From the NCBI RefSeq assembly GCF_902859935.1, contig NZ_CADIKI010000007.1:1-64000 (forward strand): a stretch of 64,000 bases of DNA, in the 5' to 3' direction. This document shows, piece after piece, positions 27,190 to 36,268 of the stretch. Below the pieces are notes generated by a model. It did no database searches. It was not told the origin of the DNA and worked only from the letters and a program-made list of their open reading frames with translations. The position numbers and the translations under genes are program-made. Every line of letters begins with the position of its first letter. Position 1 is the first letter of the stretch. The stretch is from Paraburkholderia fynbosensis. GTDB taxonomy: Bacteria > Pseudomonadota > Gammaproteobacteria > Burkholderiales > Burkholderiaceae.

Positions 27190-30100
27190 TCAACCGATCG
27201 TCATCAAATTCGCATTGCCGCCTGCCGCCGCCGTATTCACGCTGACCGAGCGTTCGGTCAACAGACGCTCGAGCGCGTAATCCTCTTCGCCGCTTTCCAG
27301 CGCGCGCGCCGCGACGCCCTGCACCGAGACGATCGGCCCCGGACGCTTCGCGACTTCCTTAACCAGCGCCAGCAGTTCGTCACTGTCGCCTTCGAACAGC
27401 ACGGCATCGAACGGCGTGTCGGCGCTCTTCTTCACGCTCGCGTACGACTTCAGCGACGCGGGCAGTTGCGACACCAATTGTTCACCCGCCGCGCCTTCGA
27501 ACAGCGCACGATTTCCCGTAGCCAGCGCGGCGGCAAACTGCACGCGCGCACCGCTCTGCGTCGACGCGACACACAGCACCGTGCCGCGCGCGCCCAGCGT
27601 GTAGGTATTGCGCTCGCCGGTGGGCCCCGACAACACCGCGGTCGCGCCCGCCGGCACATGCGACAGATAACCATCGCAGCGAGCGGCCAGTTGCGGCTGG
27701 CGCTCGGCGATCAGCCAGTCACGCAGCGCGGTCAACGCAGCGGACGGATTGTCGCCGTTTTCGGCGGCTTGCGGTACATCCGCGACCAACGCCTTCTCGA
27801 GCGACTTCGGCAAACCTGCCGGACGCGTCGCGAGCAATCGCTGCAGATACAGCGCGCCGCCCGCTTTCGGACCGGTGCCCGACAGACCTTCGCCACCGAA
27901 CGGCTGCACACCCACCACCGCGCCGATCACGTTGCGGTTCACGTAGATGTTGCCGACGTGCGCGCGGCTGATCACGTGAGCGATCGTTTCATCGATCCGC
28001 GTGTGGATGCCGAGCGTCAGGCCGTAGCCGGTCGTGCGGATCTGTTCGAGCAGCTTGTCGAGCTGGCTGCGGCGATAACGCACCACGTGCAGCACCGGGC
28101 CGAACACTTCGCGTTTCAGTTCGTCGATGCTGTCGAGTTCGATCAGCGTCGGCGGCACGAAGGTGCCTTGTGCGCAGCCTTCCGGCATCGGCAGTTGTTC
28201 GACCTTGCGGCCTTTGTCGCGCATCGCCGCGACGTGCGCGTCGATGCCGCGTTTCGCGTCCAGGTCGATCACCGGGCCGACGTCGATCGACAGGCGGTCC
28301 GGATTGCCCACCGCCAGTTCGCGCATCGCGCCCGTCAGCATTTCGAGCGTGCGGTCGGCGACGTCGTCCTGCAGACAAAGAACGCGCAGCGCGGAACACC
28401 GTTGACCGGCGGAGTCGAACGACGATTGCAGCACGTCCGCGACCACCTGTTCGGCGAGCGCCGACGAATCGACGATCATCGCGTTCTGGCCGCCGGTTTC
28501 GGCGATCAGCGGAATCGGCTTGCCGTCCGGATCGAGCCGGTTCGACAGCGTCTTGTTGATCAGGCGCGCGACTTCGGTCGAGCCGGTGAACATCACAGCA
28601 CGAGTGCGCGGGTCGGCCACCAACGCCGCGCCGACCGTTTCGCCGTCGCCCGGCAGCAGTTGCACGGCGCCCGCCGGCACCCCGGCTTCGCGCAGAATCC
28701 GCACGGCTTGCGCGGCGATCAGCGGCGTTTGTTCAGCAGGTTTCGCGAGCACGGTGTTGCCGGCTGCCAGCGCCGCCGCCACCTGGCCCATGAAAATCGC
28801 CAGCGGGAAATTCCACGGGCTGATACAGACCACCGGCCCCAGCGGACGGTGCGTGTCGTTCGAGAACTCGTCGCGGATCTGCGTGGAGTAATAGCGCAGG
28901 AAGTCGATCGCCTCGCGGATTTCCGCGACCGCGTTCGCCAGCGACTTGCCGGCTTCGCGCACCACCAGACCCATCAGCGTATGCATCTGCGCTTCGAGCA
29001 GATCGGCGGCCCGCGCGAGGCAATCGGCCCGTGCGTCGACCGGCGTTGCTTGCCAGATCGGCGCCGCGGCCACTGCATGCGCGAGCGCGGCGCTCACGTG
29101 CTCCGGCGTCGCTTCGACGACCGTACCGACCAGGTCACGCTGGTCCGCCGGGTTGCGCACGTCGCGCGCGGTGCCCACGGCGATCTCGTTGTCTTCGAGC
29201 ATCGGCGCGGCGCGCCACGGATGATGCGCGCTCGCCAGCAACGCCGACGACAACGACGCGAGGCGATGCTCGTTCGACAGATCGAGGCCCATCGAATTGA
29301 GACGCTCGGCGCCGTACAGATTGCGCGGCAACGGAATCTTCGCGTGCGGCGCGCCGAGCGGCACGATCTTCGACGCTTCGTCGACCGGGTCGGCGATCAG
29401 GTCCTTGATCGCGACGCTTTCATCGGCGATGCGGTTCACGAACGACGTGTTCGCACCGTTTTCCAGCAGACGGCGCACGAGGTACGCGAGCAGCGTCTCA
29501 TGCGTGCCGACCGGCGCGTAGACGCGGCACGGACGGTTCAGCTTGCCGGCGGACAGCGGGCCGGTGACTTCCTCGTACAGCGGCTCGCCCATGCCGTGCA
29601 GGCACTGGAACTCGTACTGGCCGGGGTAGTAGTTGTTGCCCGCGAGGTGATAGATCGCCGACAGCGTGTGCGCATTGTGCGTGGCGAACTGCGGATAGAC
29701 CGCGTCGGGTGCGCCGAGCAGCTTCTTCGCGCACGCGATGTACGACACGTCCGTATAGATCTTGCGCGTGTAGACCGGATAGCCTTCGAGACCGTCCACT
29801 TGCGCGCGCTTGATTTCGGTGTCCCAGTACGCACCCTTCACGAGCCGCACCATGATGCGGTGACGGCTGCGGCGCGCCAGATCGATGATGTATTCGATCA
29901 CGAACGGGCAGCGCTTCTGATAGGCCTGCACCACGAAGCCGATACCGTTCCAGCCGGCCAGCTCCGGATCGAAACACAGCGCTTCGAGCAGATCCAGCGA
30001 GATTTCGAGGCGGTCGGCTTCCTCGGCGTCGATATTGAGGCCGATGTCGTAGCGGCGCGCGAGGATCGCGAGCGAGCGCACGCGCGGCAGCAGTTCGCTC

Positions 30101-31128
30101 ATCGTGCGTTCCTGCTGCGAACGCGAGTAGCGTGCGTGCAAAGCCGACAACTTGATCGAGATGCCCGGGCCTTCGTAGATGCCACGGCCGCCGGCGGCCT
30201 TGCCGATCGCGTGGATCGCCTGTTCATACGATGCGTAGTAGCGCTGCGCGTCGGCTTCGGTGGTGGCCGCTTCGCCGAGCATGTCGTACGAGTAGCGGAA
30301 CCCGCGCGCTTCATATTTGCGGCTGTTGGCAAGCGCTTCGGAGATGTTCTCGCCGGTGACGAACTGCTCGCCCATCAGGCGCATCGCCATGTCGACGCCC
30401 TTGCGGATGAGCGGCTCGCCGCCCTTGCCGATCAAACGCGTCAGCGCCGACGAGAGACTCGTTTCGCTATTGGTCGTCACCAGCTTGCCGGTGATCATCA
30501 AGCCCCAGGTGGCGGCATTGACGAACAGCGACGGCGCCTGGCCGACGTGCGATTTCCAGTCGCCCTTGCTGATCTTGTCGCGAATCAGCGCGTCGCGGGT
30601 CGCGCGATCGGGGATGCGTAGCAGCGCTTCGGCGAGGCACATCAGCGCCACGCCTTCCTGGCTCGACAGCGAGAATTCGTGGATCAGTCCTTCGACGCCG
30701 CCGCCCTTGCTCTTGGTGCGCAGCGTTTCGACCAGCTTGCCGGCCATGGCCTGCACGTCGCCTGCGAGATTGGCCGGCAAGCGCGCCTGACCGAGCAGGA
30801 ACGGCACGCACTCAGGCTCCGGTCGGCGGTATGCAGCAGTGATCGCCGCGCGCAGCACCGATTGCGGTTGCACGTTTTGCGCAAATTCGAGGAATGGATG
30901 TGACGCACCGTCTTCCTCCTGTTCGACCGCCGCGCCGTCGGCCAGATCCGCCGAACCGTTCGCGCCCGACAATTCAGGCGGCAACTGGCCGTGCTCGATT
31001 TTCTCGAGATATGCGAAGATCGCCTGCTTGATCAGCCAGTGCGGAGTGCGTTCGAGGCGGGTGGCGGCATCTTTCAGCCGGGAACGCAGGAGGTCGTCGA
31101 CCTTGACGCCAAGGGTGGTGCTAGCCAT
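27190..31128 (-). CDS. putA: PutA: transcriptional regulator / proline dehydrogenase / P5C dehydrogenase
   Basis: A 1312-residue trifunctional enzyme that oxidises proline to glutamate with FAD then NAD. Residues 1-45 are a ribbon-helix-helix domain (TLGVKVDDLLRSRLKDAATR, then TPHWLIKQAIFAYLEKI), closely similar to E. coli PutA, so it should repress its own gene. The FAD-dependent dehydrogenase barrel follows (GISIKLSALHARYSRSQQE, RIMVRLVKGAYWDTEIKRAQ). The aldehyde dehydrogenase part has SPWNFPLAIFMGQ, MFTGSTEVA, IAETGGQNAMIVDSS (general-base Glu) and DSAGQRCSALRV (nucleophile Cys). The start at 31128 follows AAGGAAAC; the frame extends to 31215 into the operator. FAD reduction is known to move such proteins from DNA to membrane. 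Confidence 0.96.
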   Translation of the reverse strand: MASTTLGVKVDDLLRSRLKDAATRLERTPHWLIKQAIFAYLEKIEHGQLPPELSGANGSADLADGAAVEQEEDGASHPFLEFAQNVQPQSVLRAAITAAYRRPEPECVPFLLGQARLPANLAGDVQAMAGKLVETLRTKSKGGGVEGLIHEFSLSSQEGVALMCLAEALLRIPDRATRDALIRDKISKGDWKSHVGQAPSLFVNAATWGLMITGKLVTTNSETSLSSALTRLIGKGGEPLIRKGVDMAMRLMGEQFVTGENISEALANSRKYEARGFRYSYDMLGEAATTEADAQRYYASYEQAIHAIGKAAGGRGIYEGPGISIKLSALHARYSRSQQERTMSELLPRVRSLAILARRYDIGLNIDAEEADRLEISLDLLEALCFDPELAGWNGIGFVVQAYQKRCPFVIEYIIDLARRSRHRIMVRLVKGAYWDTEIKRAQVDGLEGYPVYTRKIYTDVSYIACAKKLLGAPDAVYPQFATHNAHTLSAIYHLAGNNYYPGQYEFQCLHGMGEPLYEEVTGPLSAGKLNRPCRVYAPVGTHETLLAYLVRRLLENGANTSFVNRIADESVAIKDLIADPVDEASKIVPLGAPHAKIPLPRNLYGAERLNSMGLDLSNEHRLASLSSALLASAHHPWRAAPMLEDNEIAVGTARDVRNPADQRDLVGTVVEATPEHVSAALAHAVAAAPIWQATPVDARADCLARAADLLEAQMHTLMGLVVREAGKSLANAVAEIREAIDFLRYYSTQIRDEFSNDTHRPLGPVVCISPWNFPLAIFMGQVAAALAAGNTVLAKPAEQTPLIAAQAVRILREAGVPAGAVQLLPGDGETVGAALVADPRTRAVMFTGSTEVARLINKTLSNRLDPDGKPIPLIAETGGQNAMIVDSSALAEQVVADVLQSSFDSAGQRCSALRVLCLQDDVADRTLEMLTGAMRELAVGNPDRLSIDVGPVIDLDAKRGIDAHVAAMRDKGRKVEQLPMPEGCAQGTFVPPTLIELDSIDELKREVFGPVLHVVRYRRSQLDKLLEQIRTTGYGLTLGIHTRIDETIAHVISRAHVGNIYVNRNVIGAVVGVQPFGGEGLSGTGPKAGGALYLQRLLATRPAGLPKSLEKALVADVPQAAENGDNPSAALTALRDWLIAERQPQLAARCDGYLSHVPAGATAVLSGPTGERNTYTLGARGTVLCVASTQSGARVQFAAALATGNRALFEGAAGEQLVSQLPASLKSYASVKKSADTPFDAVLFEGDSDELLALVKEVAKRPGPIVSVQGVAARALESGEEDYALERLLTERSVSVNTAAAGGNANLMTIG

Positions 31129-31182
31129 GTTTCCTTCTTCGGATACCAGACGAATGCCTGGTGAAAGACTAAAAGTTGGCGA

Positions 31183-31235
31183 ATCGTACGCCTCCAAATA
31201 AAAAGGTGCAACCAATTCCGCCGAAAGGTTGCACC
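31183..31235 (-). promoter_or_regulatory. putA promoter with inverted GTTGCA operator pair
   Basis: On the minus strand TTGCAC (31206-31211) and TACGAT (31183-31188) are 17 bp apart and form a good sigma-70 promoter about 55 bp upstream of putA. The inverted 9-bp repeats 31205-31213 and 31227-31235 each contain GTTGCA, the PutA operator core known from E. coli. One box overlaps the -35. Autorepression by the PutA RHH domain in the absence of proline follows naturally. Confidence 0.75.
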
Positions 31236-31432
31236 CCTATGAAAGCCTTATGGGACATGGGTTTCCGGCCGACGGCGCCACTCGCGGCAACCCCCGTTGC
31301 GCTCAGTATTTTCCCTGGCCTGATTCTTTTTGCATTTGCCCTTATCAAATGATCCGGCGCGCCGTTATAGAGACATAGCGCGCGGCCTCAGGGCACGCAA
31401 AAAACGATACGGGGTTTTTGAGGACTGGCGAA

Positions 31433-31603
31433 ATGGAAAAGTGGCTGGTGGTATTGGGCATCTGGGCGATGTGTGCGGCCTGCGCGGTACTGTTCATTCG
31501 GGGCGCGACGGCGGGGTCGAGCAAGCGCATCGTCTCCAAAGGGGGCGCACACGCGGCATCGCACGCATCTTCGGGAGATACGCGAGCCGCTTTGAACGAC
31601 TGA
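31433..31603 (+). CDS. Small single-span membrane protein of unknown function
   Basis: A 56-residue protein. MEKWLVVLGIWAMCAACAVLF forms one membrane segment at residues 3-23, followed by a basic, Ser/Ala/His-rich soluble tail. GAGG lies about 9 bp before the ATG. The gene is divergent from putA and convergent with the cysteine-rich gene at 31723. The sharp change from hydrophobic to basic suggests an N-out or N-in single-pass protein with the tail in the cytoplasm. No function is known. Confidence 0.6.
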   Translation: MEKWLVVLGIWAMCAACAVLFIRGATAGSSKRIVSKGGAHAASHASSGDTRAALND

Positions 31604-31722
31604 GCCGCACGGGCGGCGTCCCGGGCTAGTGCGAGTGGCAGAGCGGTGCTAGCTGCCGCCGGGTGTGGATTGGCCGGCACGCGTCACCGGGCTTAAACCT
31701 CGACGCGAGGTCGAGGCACGCG

Positions 31723-31980
31723 TCAACGCGAGGGGTGCGGCTCGAACTGCGCGCAGACATCGCCCGGTGAAACCAGTTGGTCATGCAGGCGGCACAGCCG
31801 GCTATCCGCGACGCTTGCGCCGAACCCCGAACTGAACACCGCGAGTCCCGGAATGCTTTGCTCGAGCGAATGCCGATCCTCGGCGCGGTGCCGACAGTCG
31901 GCGCAGCGCGGCGCGCACGCCGGGTGGTGCGGGTCCGCGGTCCTGTCGACGTGCTCGGCGCGGTGTGCCACGAGCCTCAC
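31723..31980 (-). CDS. Small cysteine-rich protein coupled to the YeiH-family permease
   Basis: An 85-residue protein starting at a GTG that overlaps the permease stop as GTGA, so translational coupling is likely. It contains CAPRCADCRH in the first third, then SIPGLAVFSSGFGASVAD, CRLHDQLVSPGDVCAQF and a short basic end. Five cysteines and several histidines suggest a metal or redox site. I recall short proteins with a similar CxDC...LC.xHD...C pattern in Burkholderiales but no function. Overlapping frames exist; this one is preferred for its composition and the coupled start. Confidence 0.62.
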   Translation of the reverse strand: MRLVAHRAEHVDRTADPHHPACAPRCADCRHRAEDRHSLEQSIPGLAVFSSGFGASVADSRLCRLHDQLVSPGDVCAQFEPHPSR

Positions 31981-33389
31981 CCGAGACTGTTCCAGTACGC
32001 CGCGAACACATGCGCGGACAGCAGGTAGCCGGTGACGATATTGATCACCACTCCCGCCGTGAACGCGAGGAACGGCTTCAGGCCGGTCGCCGAAAGCGAG
32101 CGCAGGCGTGTCGTCAGGCCGATGCTGAGAAAACAGAACGTGAACGCCCAGGTGCGCAATACGGTAATCGGCGCGACAAACTCGGGCGTGACGATCTTGC
32201 GGTAATCGGCCAGCGAATAGTGACTCGCGATCCACGTCACCAACGCGGACGCGACGACAAAGCCAATCACGAATTTCGGAAAACGCGCCCAGATTTCGCC
32301 GGCATTCGGCTTCGCTTTGACGCCGCTATCCTGGGACTCCCAGCGCGTCGTCGCGACGATCGCCAGTACGAACGCCCAGATGCCGATCCAAATATCGCGG
32401 CCGACCACCTTCATCAGCGTGAACGCCTGCAGCGACGCCTCCGGCGCGCCGGCAATCGCGCCGCCCGCGTGCCTCGCAAAGTCGCCGTAGGCCTGTGCGG
32501 CGGCGATGCCTGCGGCGTCCGCGAATTCCGAGGTGCCGATCCACGCGCCCGCGACCGCCGTGGATAGTCCGAGCGAGCGCGACGCGAACGGCAGCACGAA
32601 GATCATCACGATCGCCCACAGCACCACCAGCGTAATCGCCACCGACGCCTGTTCGCGCTTGGCCCGCACCGCGCCGGCAATCGCGATCGCCGCCGACACG
32701 CCGCACACCGCGCCGCCCACGCCGAGCACGGCGGCAAAGCGCCGGTCGAGTCCGAACGCCCTGGCGGCGAAGAAGATCACGAAGAACGTCACGAGCGACA
32801 CGATGGTCGCCTGCGCGACCGCCACCGGTCCGGCCCAGACCAGCAACGTGAACGGCAGCGTCGCGCCAAGCAGCACGATGCCGACCTTGATGTAAAACTC
32901 GACCCGCAAGCCCGCGGAAAACCAGTCGGGCAAGGTCAACACGTTCGAGATCAGCAATCCGAGCGCGAGCGCCACCAAGGGCGGCTCCAAGTTGTACTTC
33001 GACGCATTGACCCACGCGCCCAGCGTAAAAATCAGCGCCGAGGCGATGAAAAGAATCAGGAACGCCGCGAGGAAGGCGCCGACACGCTGCTTCAGCAACG
33101 CGAGACTTGCGCCGAACAGCAGCGCAAACACGATGAACAACGCCATGTAGTTCGGTAGATGCGTGCCGAGGTCCTGCGCGGCCTGGCCGATGCTCGACCA
33201 TTTGGCCGGCGCCACCGCCAGCCACTTGATGCTGCTGCCCGACGCGAACAGCGCCCAGGCAATCACGATCACGAGCAACCCGACCCACACGGCCAGCCAG
33301 TCTTCTGTCTGCAGGAGTCCGCCGCCGTGCGTGCCTTGGCGCTTGGCGGGGGTCGCGCCGCTCGGCACAGTCTGGTTGGTGTCGCTCAT
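31977..33389 (-). CDS. YeiH-family (UPF0324) putative sulfate/anion exporter
   Basis: A 470-residue polytopic membrane protein with about ten hydrophobic segments. Diagnostic stretches are FYIKVGIVLLGATLPFTLL, the conserved loop VGGAVCGVSAAIAIAGAVRA, and GAWIGTSEFADAAGIAAAQ. The family is annotated as putative sulfate exporter; evidence for the substrate is thin. The N-terminal 30 residues are polar. The start is the ATG at 33389 (a GTG at 33392 is in frame). The downstream cysteine-rich gene overlaps the stop, which points to a shared job, perhaps in sulfur or redox metabolism. Confidence 0.85.
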   Translation of the reverse strand: MSDTNQTVPSGATPAKRQGTHGGGLLQTEDWLAVWVGLLVIVIAWALFASGSSIKWLAVAPAKWSSIGQAAQDLGTHLPNYMALFIVFALLFGASLALLKQRVGAFLAAFLILFIASALIFTLGAWVNASKYNLEPPLVALALGLLISNVLTLPDWFSAGLRVEFYIKVGIVLLGATLPFTLLVWAGPVAVAQATIVSLVTFFVIFFAARAFGLDRRFAAVLGVGGAVCGVSAAIAIAGAVRAKREQASVAITLVVLWAIVMIFVLPFASRSLGLSTAVAGAWIGTSEFADAAGIAAAQAYGDFARHAGGAIAGAPEASLQAFTLMKVVGRDIWIGIWAFVLAIVATTRWESQDSGVKAKPNAGEIWARFPKFVIGFVVASALVTWIASHYSLADYRKIVTPEFVAPITVLRTWAFTFCFLSIGLTTRLRSLSATGLKPFLAFTAGVVINIVTGYLLSAHVFAAYWNSLG

Positions 33390-33535
33390 CACAATGCCCG
33401 AGGAAGTTGAGGTGCATCGGCGCGGGGATATTGGAGTTTTGCCTCAATATGCGCCGATTCGGCGAATATAGGCGAGCAGCGTCGCAAAACGAAACGACCA
33501 TTCGCTCTATGAATATGACCTGAAGAAGTAATGCG

Positions 33536-33553
33536 GGCCGCCGACTGGCGGCC
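33536..33553 (-). terminator. GC-rich hairpin after priA
   Basis: The perfect 7-bp stem GGCCGCC-GACT-GGCGGCC lies 5 bp beyond the priA stop. No T run follows, so it could be a weak or Rho-linked terminator or a 3' end stabiliser. Confidence 0.4.
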
Positions 33554-33557
33554 GACG

Positions 33558-35819
33558 TCAGATGTCGAGCGGATCGACTTCGAGATTCCAGCGCAGCACG
33601 CCTTTCAGGCCGCGCAGCAGCGGCTGCCACGCGCGCAGCGTGGCCTGCAGTGCCGCCCGCGATGCGCTTTCGATCAGCAGTTGCGCGCGATGCACATGCA
33701 TCACCTTGACGATCGTCAGCGGCACGGCGTCGTAGACGGTCACGCGCTCGGCGGCCGGGATGCCGGTCAGTTCGGCGGCGGCCTGCTGCAGAAAGGCGAG
33801 CGCGGCCTCCAGCGTGCGACCCTCGGCACGCAGCAACGCCTGATAGACGAACGGCGGCAGGTGCGCGTCGCGCCGCTCGGCCAGCGTCGAGTTGGCAAAA
33901 CCGACGTAGTCGTGGCGGCCCAGCGCGTGGTACAGCGCGTGGCGCGGATAACGCGTCTGCACCAGCACTTCGCCAGGCAGACCGGCTCGGCCCGCCCGGC
34001 CGCTCACCTGCATCAATTGCGCAAACAGCCGCTCGCTCGCGCGGAAATCGTGGGAGAACAGCGCGGTGTCGGCATTGAGCACGCCGACCAGCGACACGCG
34101 CTGGAAATCGTGCCCCTTCGCGATCATCTGCGTGCCGACGAGGATATCGACCTCGCCCGCGTGGACATCGGAGAACAGCGCCTGCGCGCTGCCTTTGCGG
34201 CGCGTGCTGTCGGCATCGATGCGCAGCACACGGGCGCCGGGCACCGCGCTCGCCAGCGTTTCCTCGACGCGCTGGGTGCCGCGCCCCATCGGCGCGATAT
34301 CGACGTTGCCGCACTCCGGACAGGAACGCGGAATGCGCGACTCCCAACCGCAGTGGTGACAGCGCAGCGCGCGCTCGGGCTTGTGCAGGACGACGTAGGC
34401 GCTGCAGCGCGGACAGCCCGCGACCCAGCCGCACGCATCGCAGGCGAGTTGGGGCGCGTAGCCGCGCCGGTTCAGGAACACGAGGCTCTGCTCGCCGCGC
34501 TCGAGCCGCGCCTTTAGCGCGGCAATGAGCGGGCCCGACAAGCCTTCCACCGACGCCCGCCCGCGCCGGCGCTCCTCTTCGAGATCGATCAGCCTGACGG
34601 TGGGCAACACGGCGTCGGCTACGGCCCGGCGCGACAAGGTGAGCCGTTTGTAGCGCCCCTGGTCGGCCTGCCACCAGCTTTCGAGGGACGGCGTCGCCGA
34701 GCCGAGTACGACCGGCAGACCCAGTTGCTTGGCCCGGTAAATCGCCAGATCGCGCGCCGAATAGCGCAGACCTTCCTGCTGCTTGTACGCCGGATCGTGC
34801 TCCTCGTCGACGACGATGATCGCGAGCTTCGGCAGCGACGCCAGCACCGCGAGGCGCGTGCCGAGCACGATGCGCGCGCGCCCGGTATGCGCGGCGAACC
34901 AGTGGCGGGCGCGTTCGCCTTCCGCGAGGCCGCTGTGCAGCGTGACGATCGACGTGCCGTTCAGCGCGGCGAAGCGCGCGCGGAAGGCCGCCTCGAATTG
35001 CGGCGTCAGATTGATCTCCGGCACGAGGACGAGCGCTTGGGCGTCGGGCTTCGCGGCAAGAATCTCGGCGAGCGCGCGCAGATACACCTCGGTCTTGCCG
35101 CTGCCCGTCACACCGTGCAGCAGGAACGGAGCAAAGCCGTCCGCGTCGCGAATCGCTTCGACGGCGGCCGTCTGCTCGTCCGTGAGCGTGGGGAGCACGG
35201 GCGCAGCCGCGTCGGGCGACGCCGGAGCGGCCTGCACCTCGGCAGCCTCGATGATGTCGAGCGCCACCCAGCCTTGCGCTTGCCATACTTCGAGATTCGC
35301 AAGCGCTTTGGGGTGGAGCGCGCGAGCGTCGGCGGCCAGCAGGAAGTCGGCGCCGGCGAGCGACTGCGCGAGCTTTCGCAAGGCGCTCGCGCGGGCAGGC
35401 AAGGCGTCGGGCAACGCGGCCCGGCCTTCAGGCGTGAGGCTATAGCGCTCCTGCGGTGCGAACAGGCGCGACCAGCGCGACGCATCGCGCAACGCTTGCG
35501 GCAACGCCGGCAAGGCCACCTCACCGAGGCCGCGCTGGTAGTAGTCGGCGGCGAACGCGCTCAGCCTCAACCATTCCGCCGACACCGGCGGACACGCGGT
35601 GCATAAGCCGCTGACCGAGCGCAGGCGGTTCGCCGGCACGTCGCTGTGAGCGGTCACTTCGCAGACGAGCCCGACCACGTGCCGCTTGCCGAATGGCACG
35701 CTGATGAGCATGCCTGGCGCGACGGGCTCAGATGCGTCGTATCGGTAGTCGAACAGGGTCGGCAGCGGATGATCCAGCGCGACGCGAACGAAGACCTCGC
35801 TCACGCGGTCGCACGACAT
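33558..35819 (-). CDS. priA: Primosomal protein N' (replication restart helicase PriA)
   Basis: A 753-residue superfamily 2 helicase that reloads the replisome at stalled forks. The N-terminal 3'-DNA-binding domain starts VFVRVALDHPLPTLFDYRY. Helicase motif I is LLHGVTGSGKTEVYLRA and motif II is IIVVDEEHDPAYKQQEGLRY. Zinc-binding cysteines lie in LACDACGWVAGCPRCSAYV and LRCHHCGWESRIPRSCPECG. Motifs V and VI are QMIAKGHDF and QVSGRAGRAG. The start at 35819 is chosen because homology begins about 6 residues later; a start at 35858 is open. It is monocistronic by layout. Confidence 0.95.
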   Translation of the reverse strand: MSCDRVSEVFVRVALDHPLPTLFDYRYDASEPVAPGMLISVPFGKRHVVGLVCEVTAHSDVPANRLRSVSGLCTACPPVSAEWLRLSAFAADYYQRGLGEVALPALPQALRDASRWSRLFAPQERYSLTPEGRAALPDALPARASALRKLAQSLAGADFLLAADARALHPKALANLEVWQAQGWVALDIIEAAEVQAAPASPDAAAPVLPTLTDEQTAAVEAIRDADGFAPFLLHGVTGSGKTEVYLRALAEILAAKPDAQALVLVPEINLTPQFEAAFRARFAALNGTSIVTLHSGLAEGERARHWFAAHTGRARIVLGTRLAVLASLPKLAIIVVDEEHDPAYKQQEGLRYSARDLAIYRAKQLGLPVVLGSATPSLESWWQADQGRYKRLTLSRRAVADAVLPTVRLIDLEEERRRGRASVEGLSGPLIAALKARLERGEQSLVFLNRRGYAPQLACDACGWVAGCPRCSAYVVLHKPERALRCHHCGWESRIPRSCPECGNVDIAPMGRGTQRVEETLASAVPGARVLRIDADSTRRKGSAQALFSDVHAGEVDILVGTQMIAKGHDFQRVSLVGVLNADTALFSHDFRASERLFAQLMQVSGRAGRAGLPGEVLVQTRYPRHALYHALGRHDYVGFANSTLAERRDAHLPPFVYQALLRAEGRTLEAALAFLQQAAAELTGIPAAERVTVYDAVPLTIVKVMHVHRAQLLIESASRAALQATLRAWQPLLRGLKGVLRWNLEVDPLDI

Positions 35820-36268
35820 GGGAGTGCCGACGCGACGTGACGCCACGTCGCCACGCACATTGGAGAAGCAGAGCGCCGATCGAAGTTAAAGTAAAACTTC
35901 AATAACAGCGCTAAGTTTTGGATTCCGCTGAACAATTGCACTCGATCCGCTGGCCTGTGGATAACTTTGTTGAAAACTTCGCCCGGACGGGCCGCGAAGC
36001 GCGCCGCGGCGGCCTTCTGTGGGGTATCGCACATTTCGTCTGGCGCCCGTCAAACCCTTGCCTGACAAGGGTTGGATCAAATGCGCAGGCACTGTGCAAG
36101 GGTCGGGAGATGACGAAAGGTTCTACTGCGCCGCAACGTGGCAAATGTGCATAAGTCAAGTCTTGACAATCGCGAGACCGCCAACTGACGGCCCACGGAC
36201 AGCAATTCTCCCCTTAGGCCCGGAGCCCACTTCGCTGCGCCGCAACAAAAATGGTAACGATTACGGCC
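35820..36268. other. 449-bp intergenic region before priA, after hemE
   Basis: It contains one perfect DnaA-box-type 9-mer (TGTGGATAA at 35956-35964) and an 8-bp inverted repeat AACCCTTG-N5-CAAGGGTT at 36053-36073. It must hold the priA promoter. A single DnaA box is no evidence for an origin. No RNA gene or protein gene is recognised. Confidence 0.5.

Noticed and set aside
25918..30621. Very long open frame antisense to putA and the binding-protein gene
   Set aside because: It is extremely rich in Arg, His, Ala and Asp, matches no family and lies opposite well-identified genes. It arises from high-GC codon bias.
35956..35964. DnaA box upstream of priA as a sign of the replication origin
   Set aside because: Only one perfect 9-mer is seen, with no dnaA gene, no cluster of boxes and no AT-rich unwinding element.
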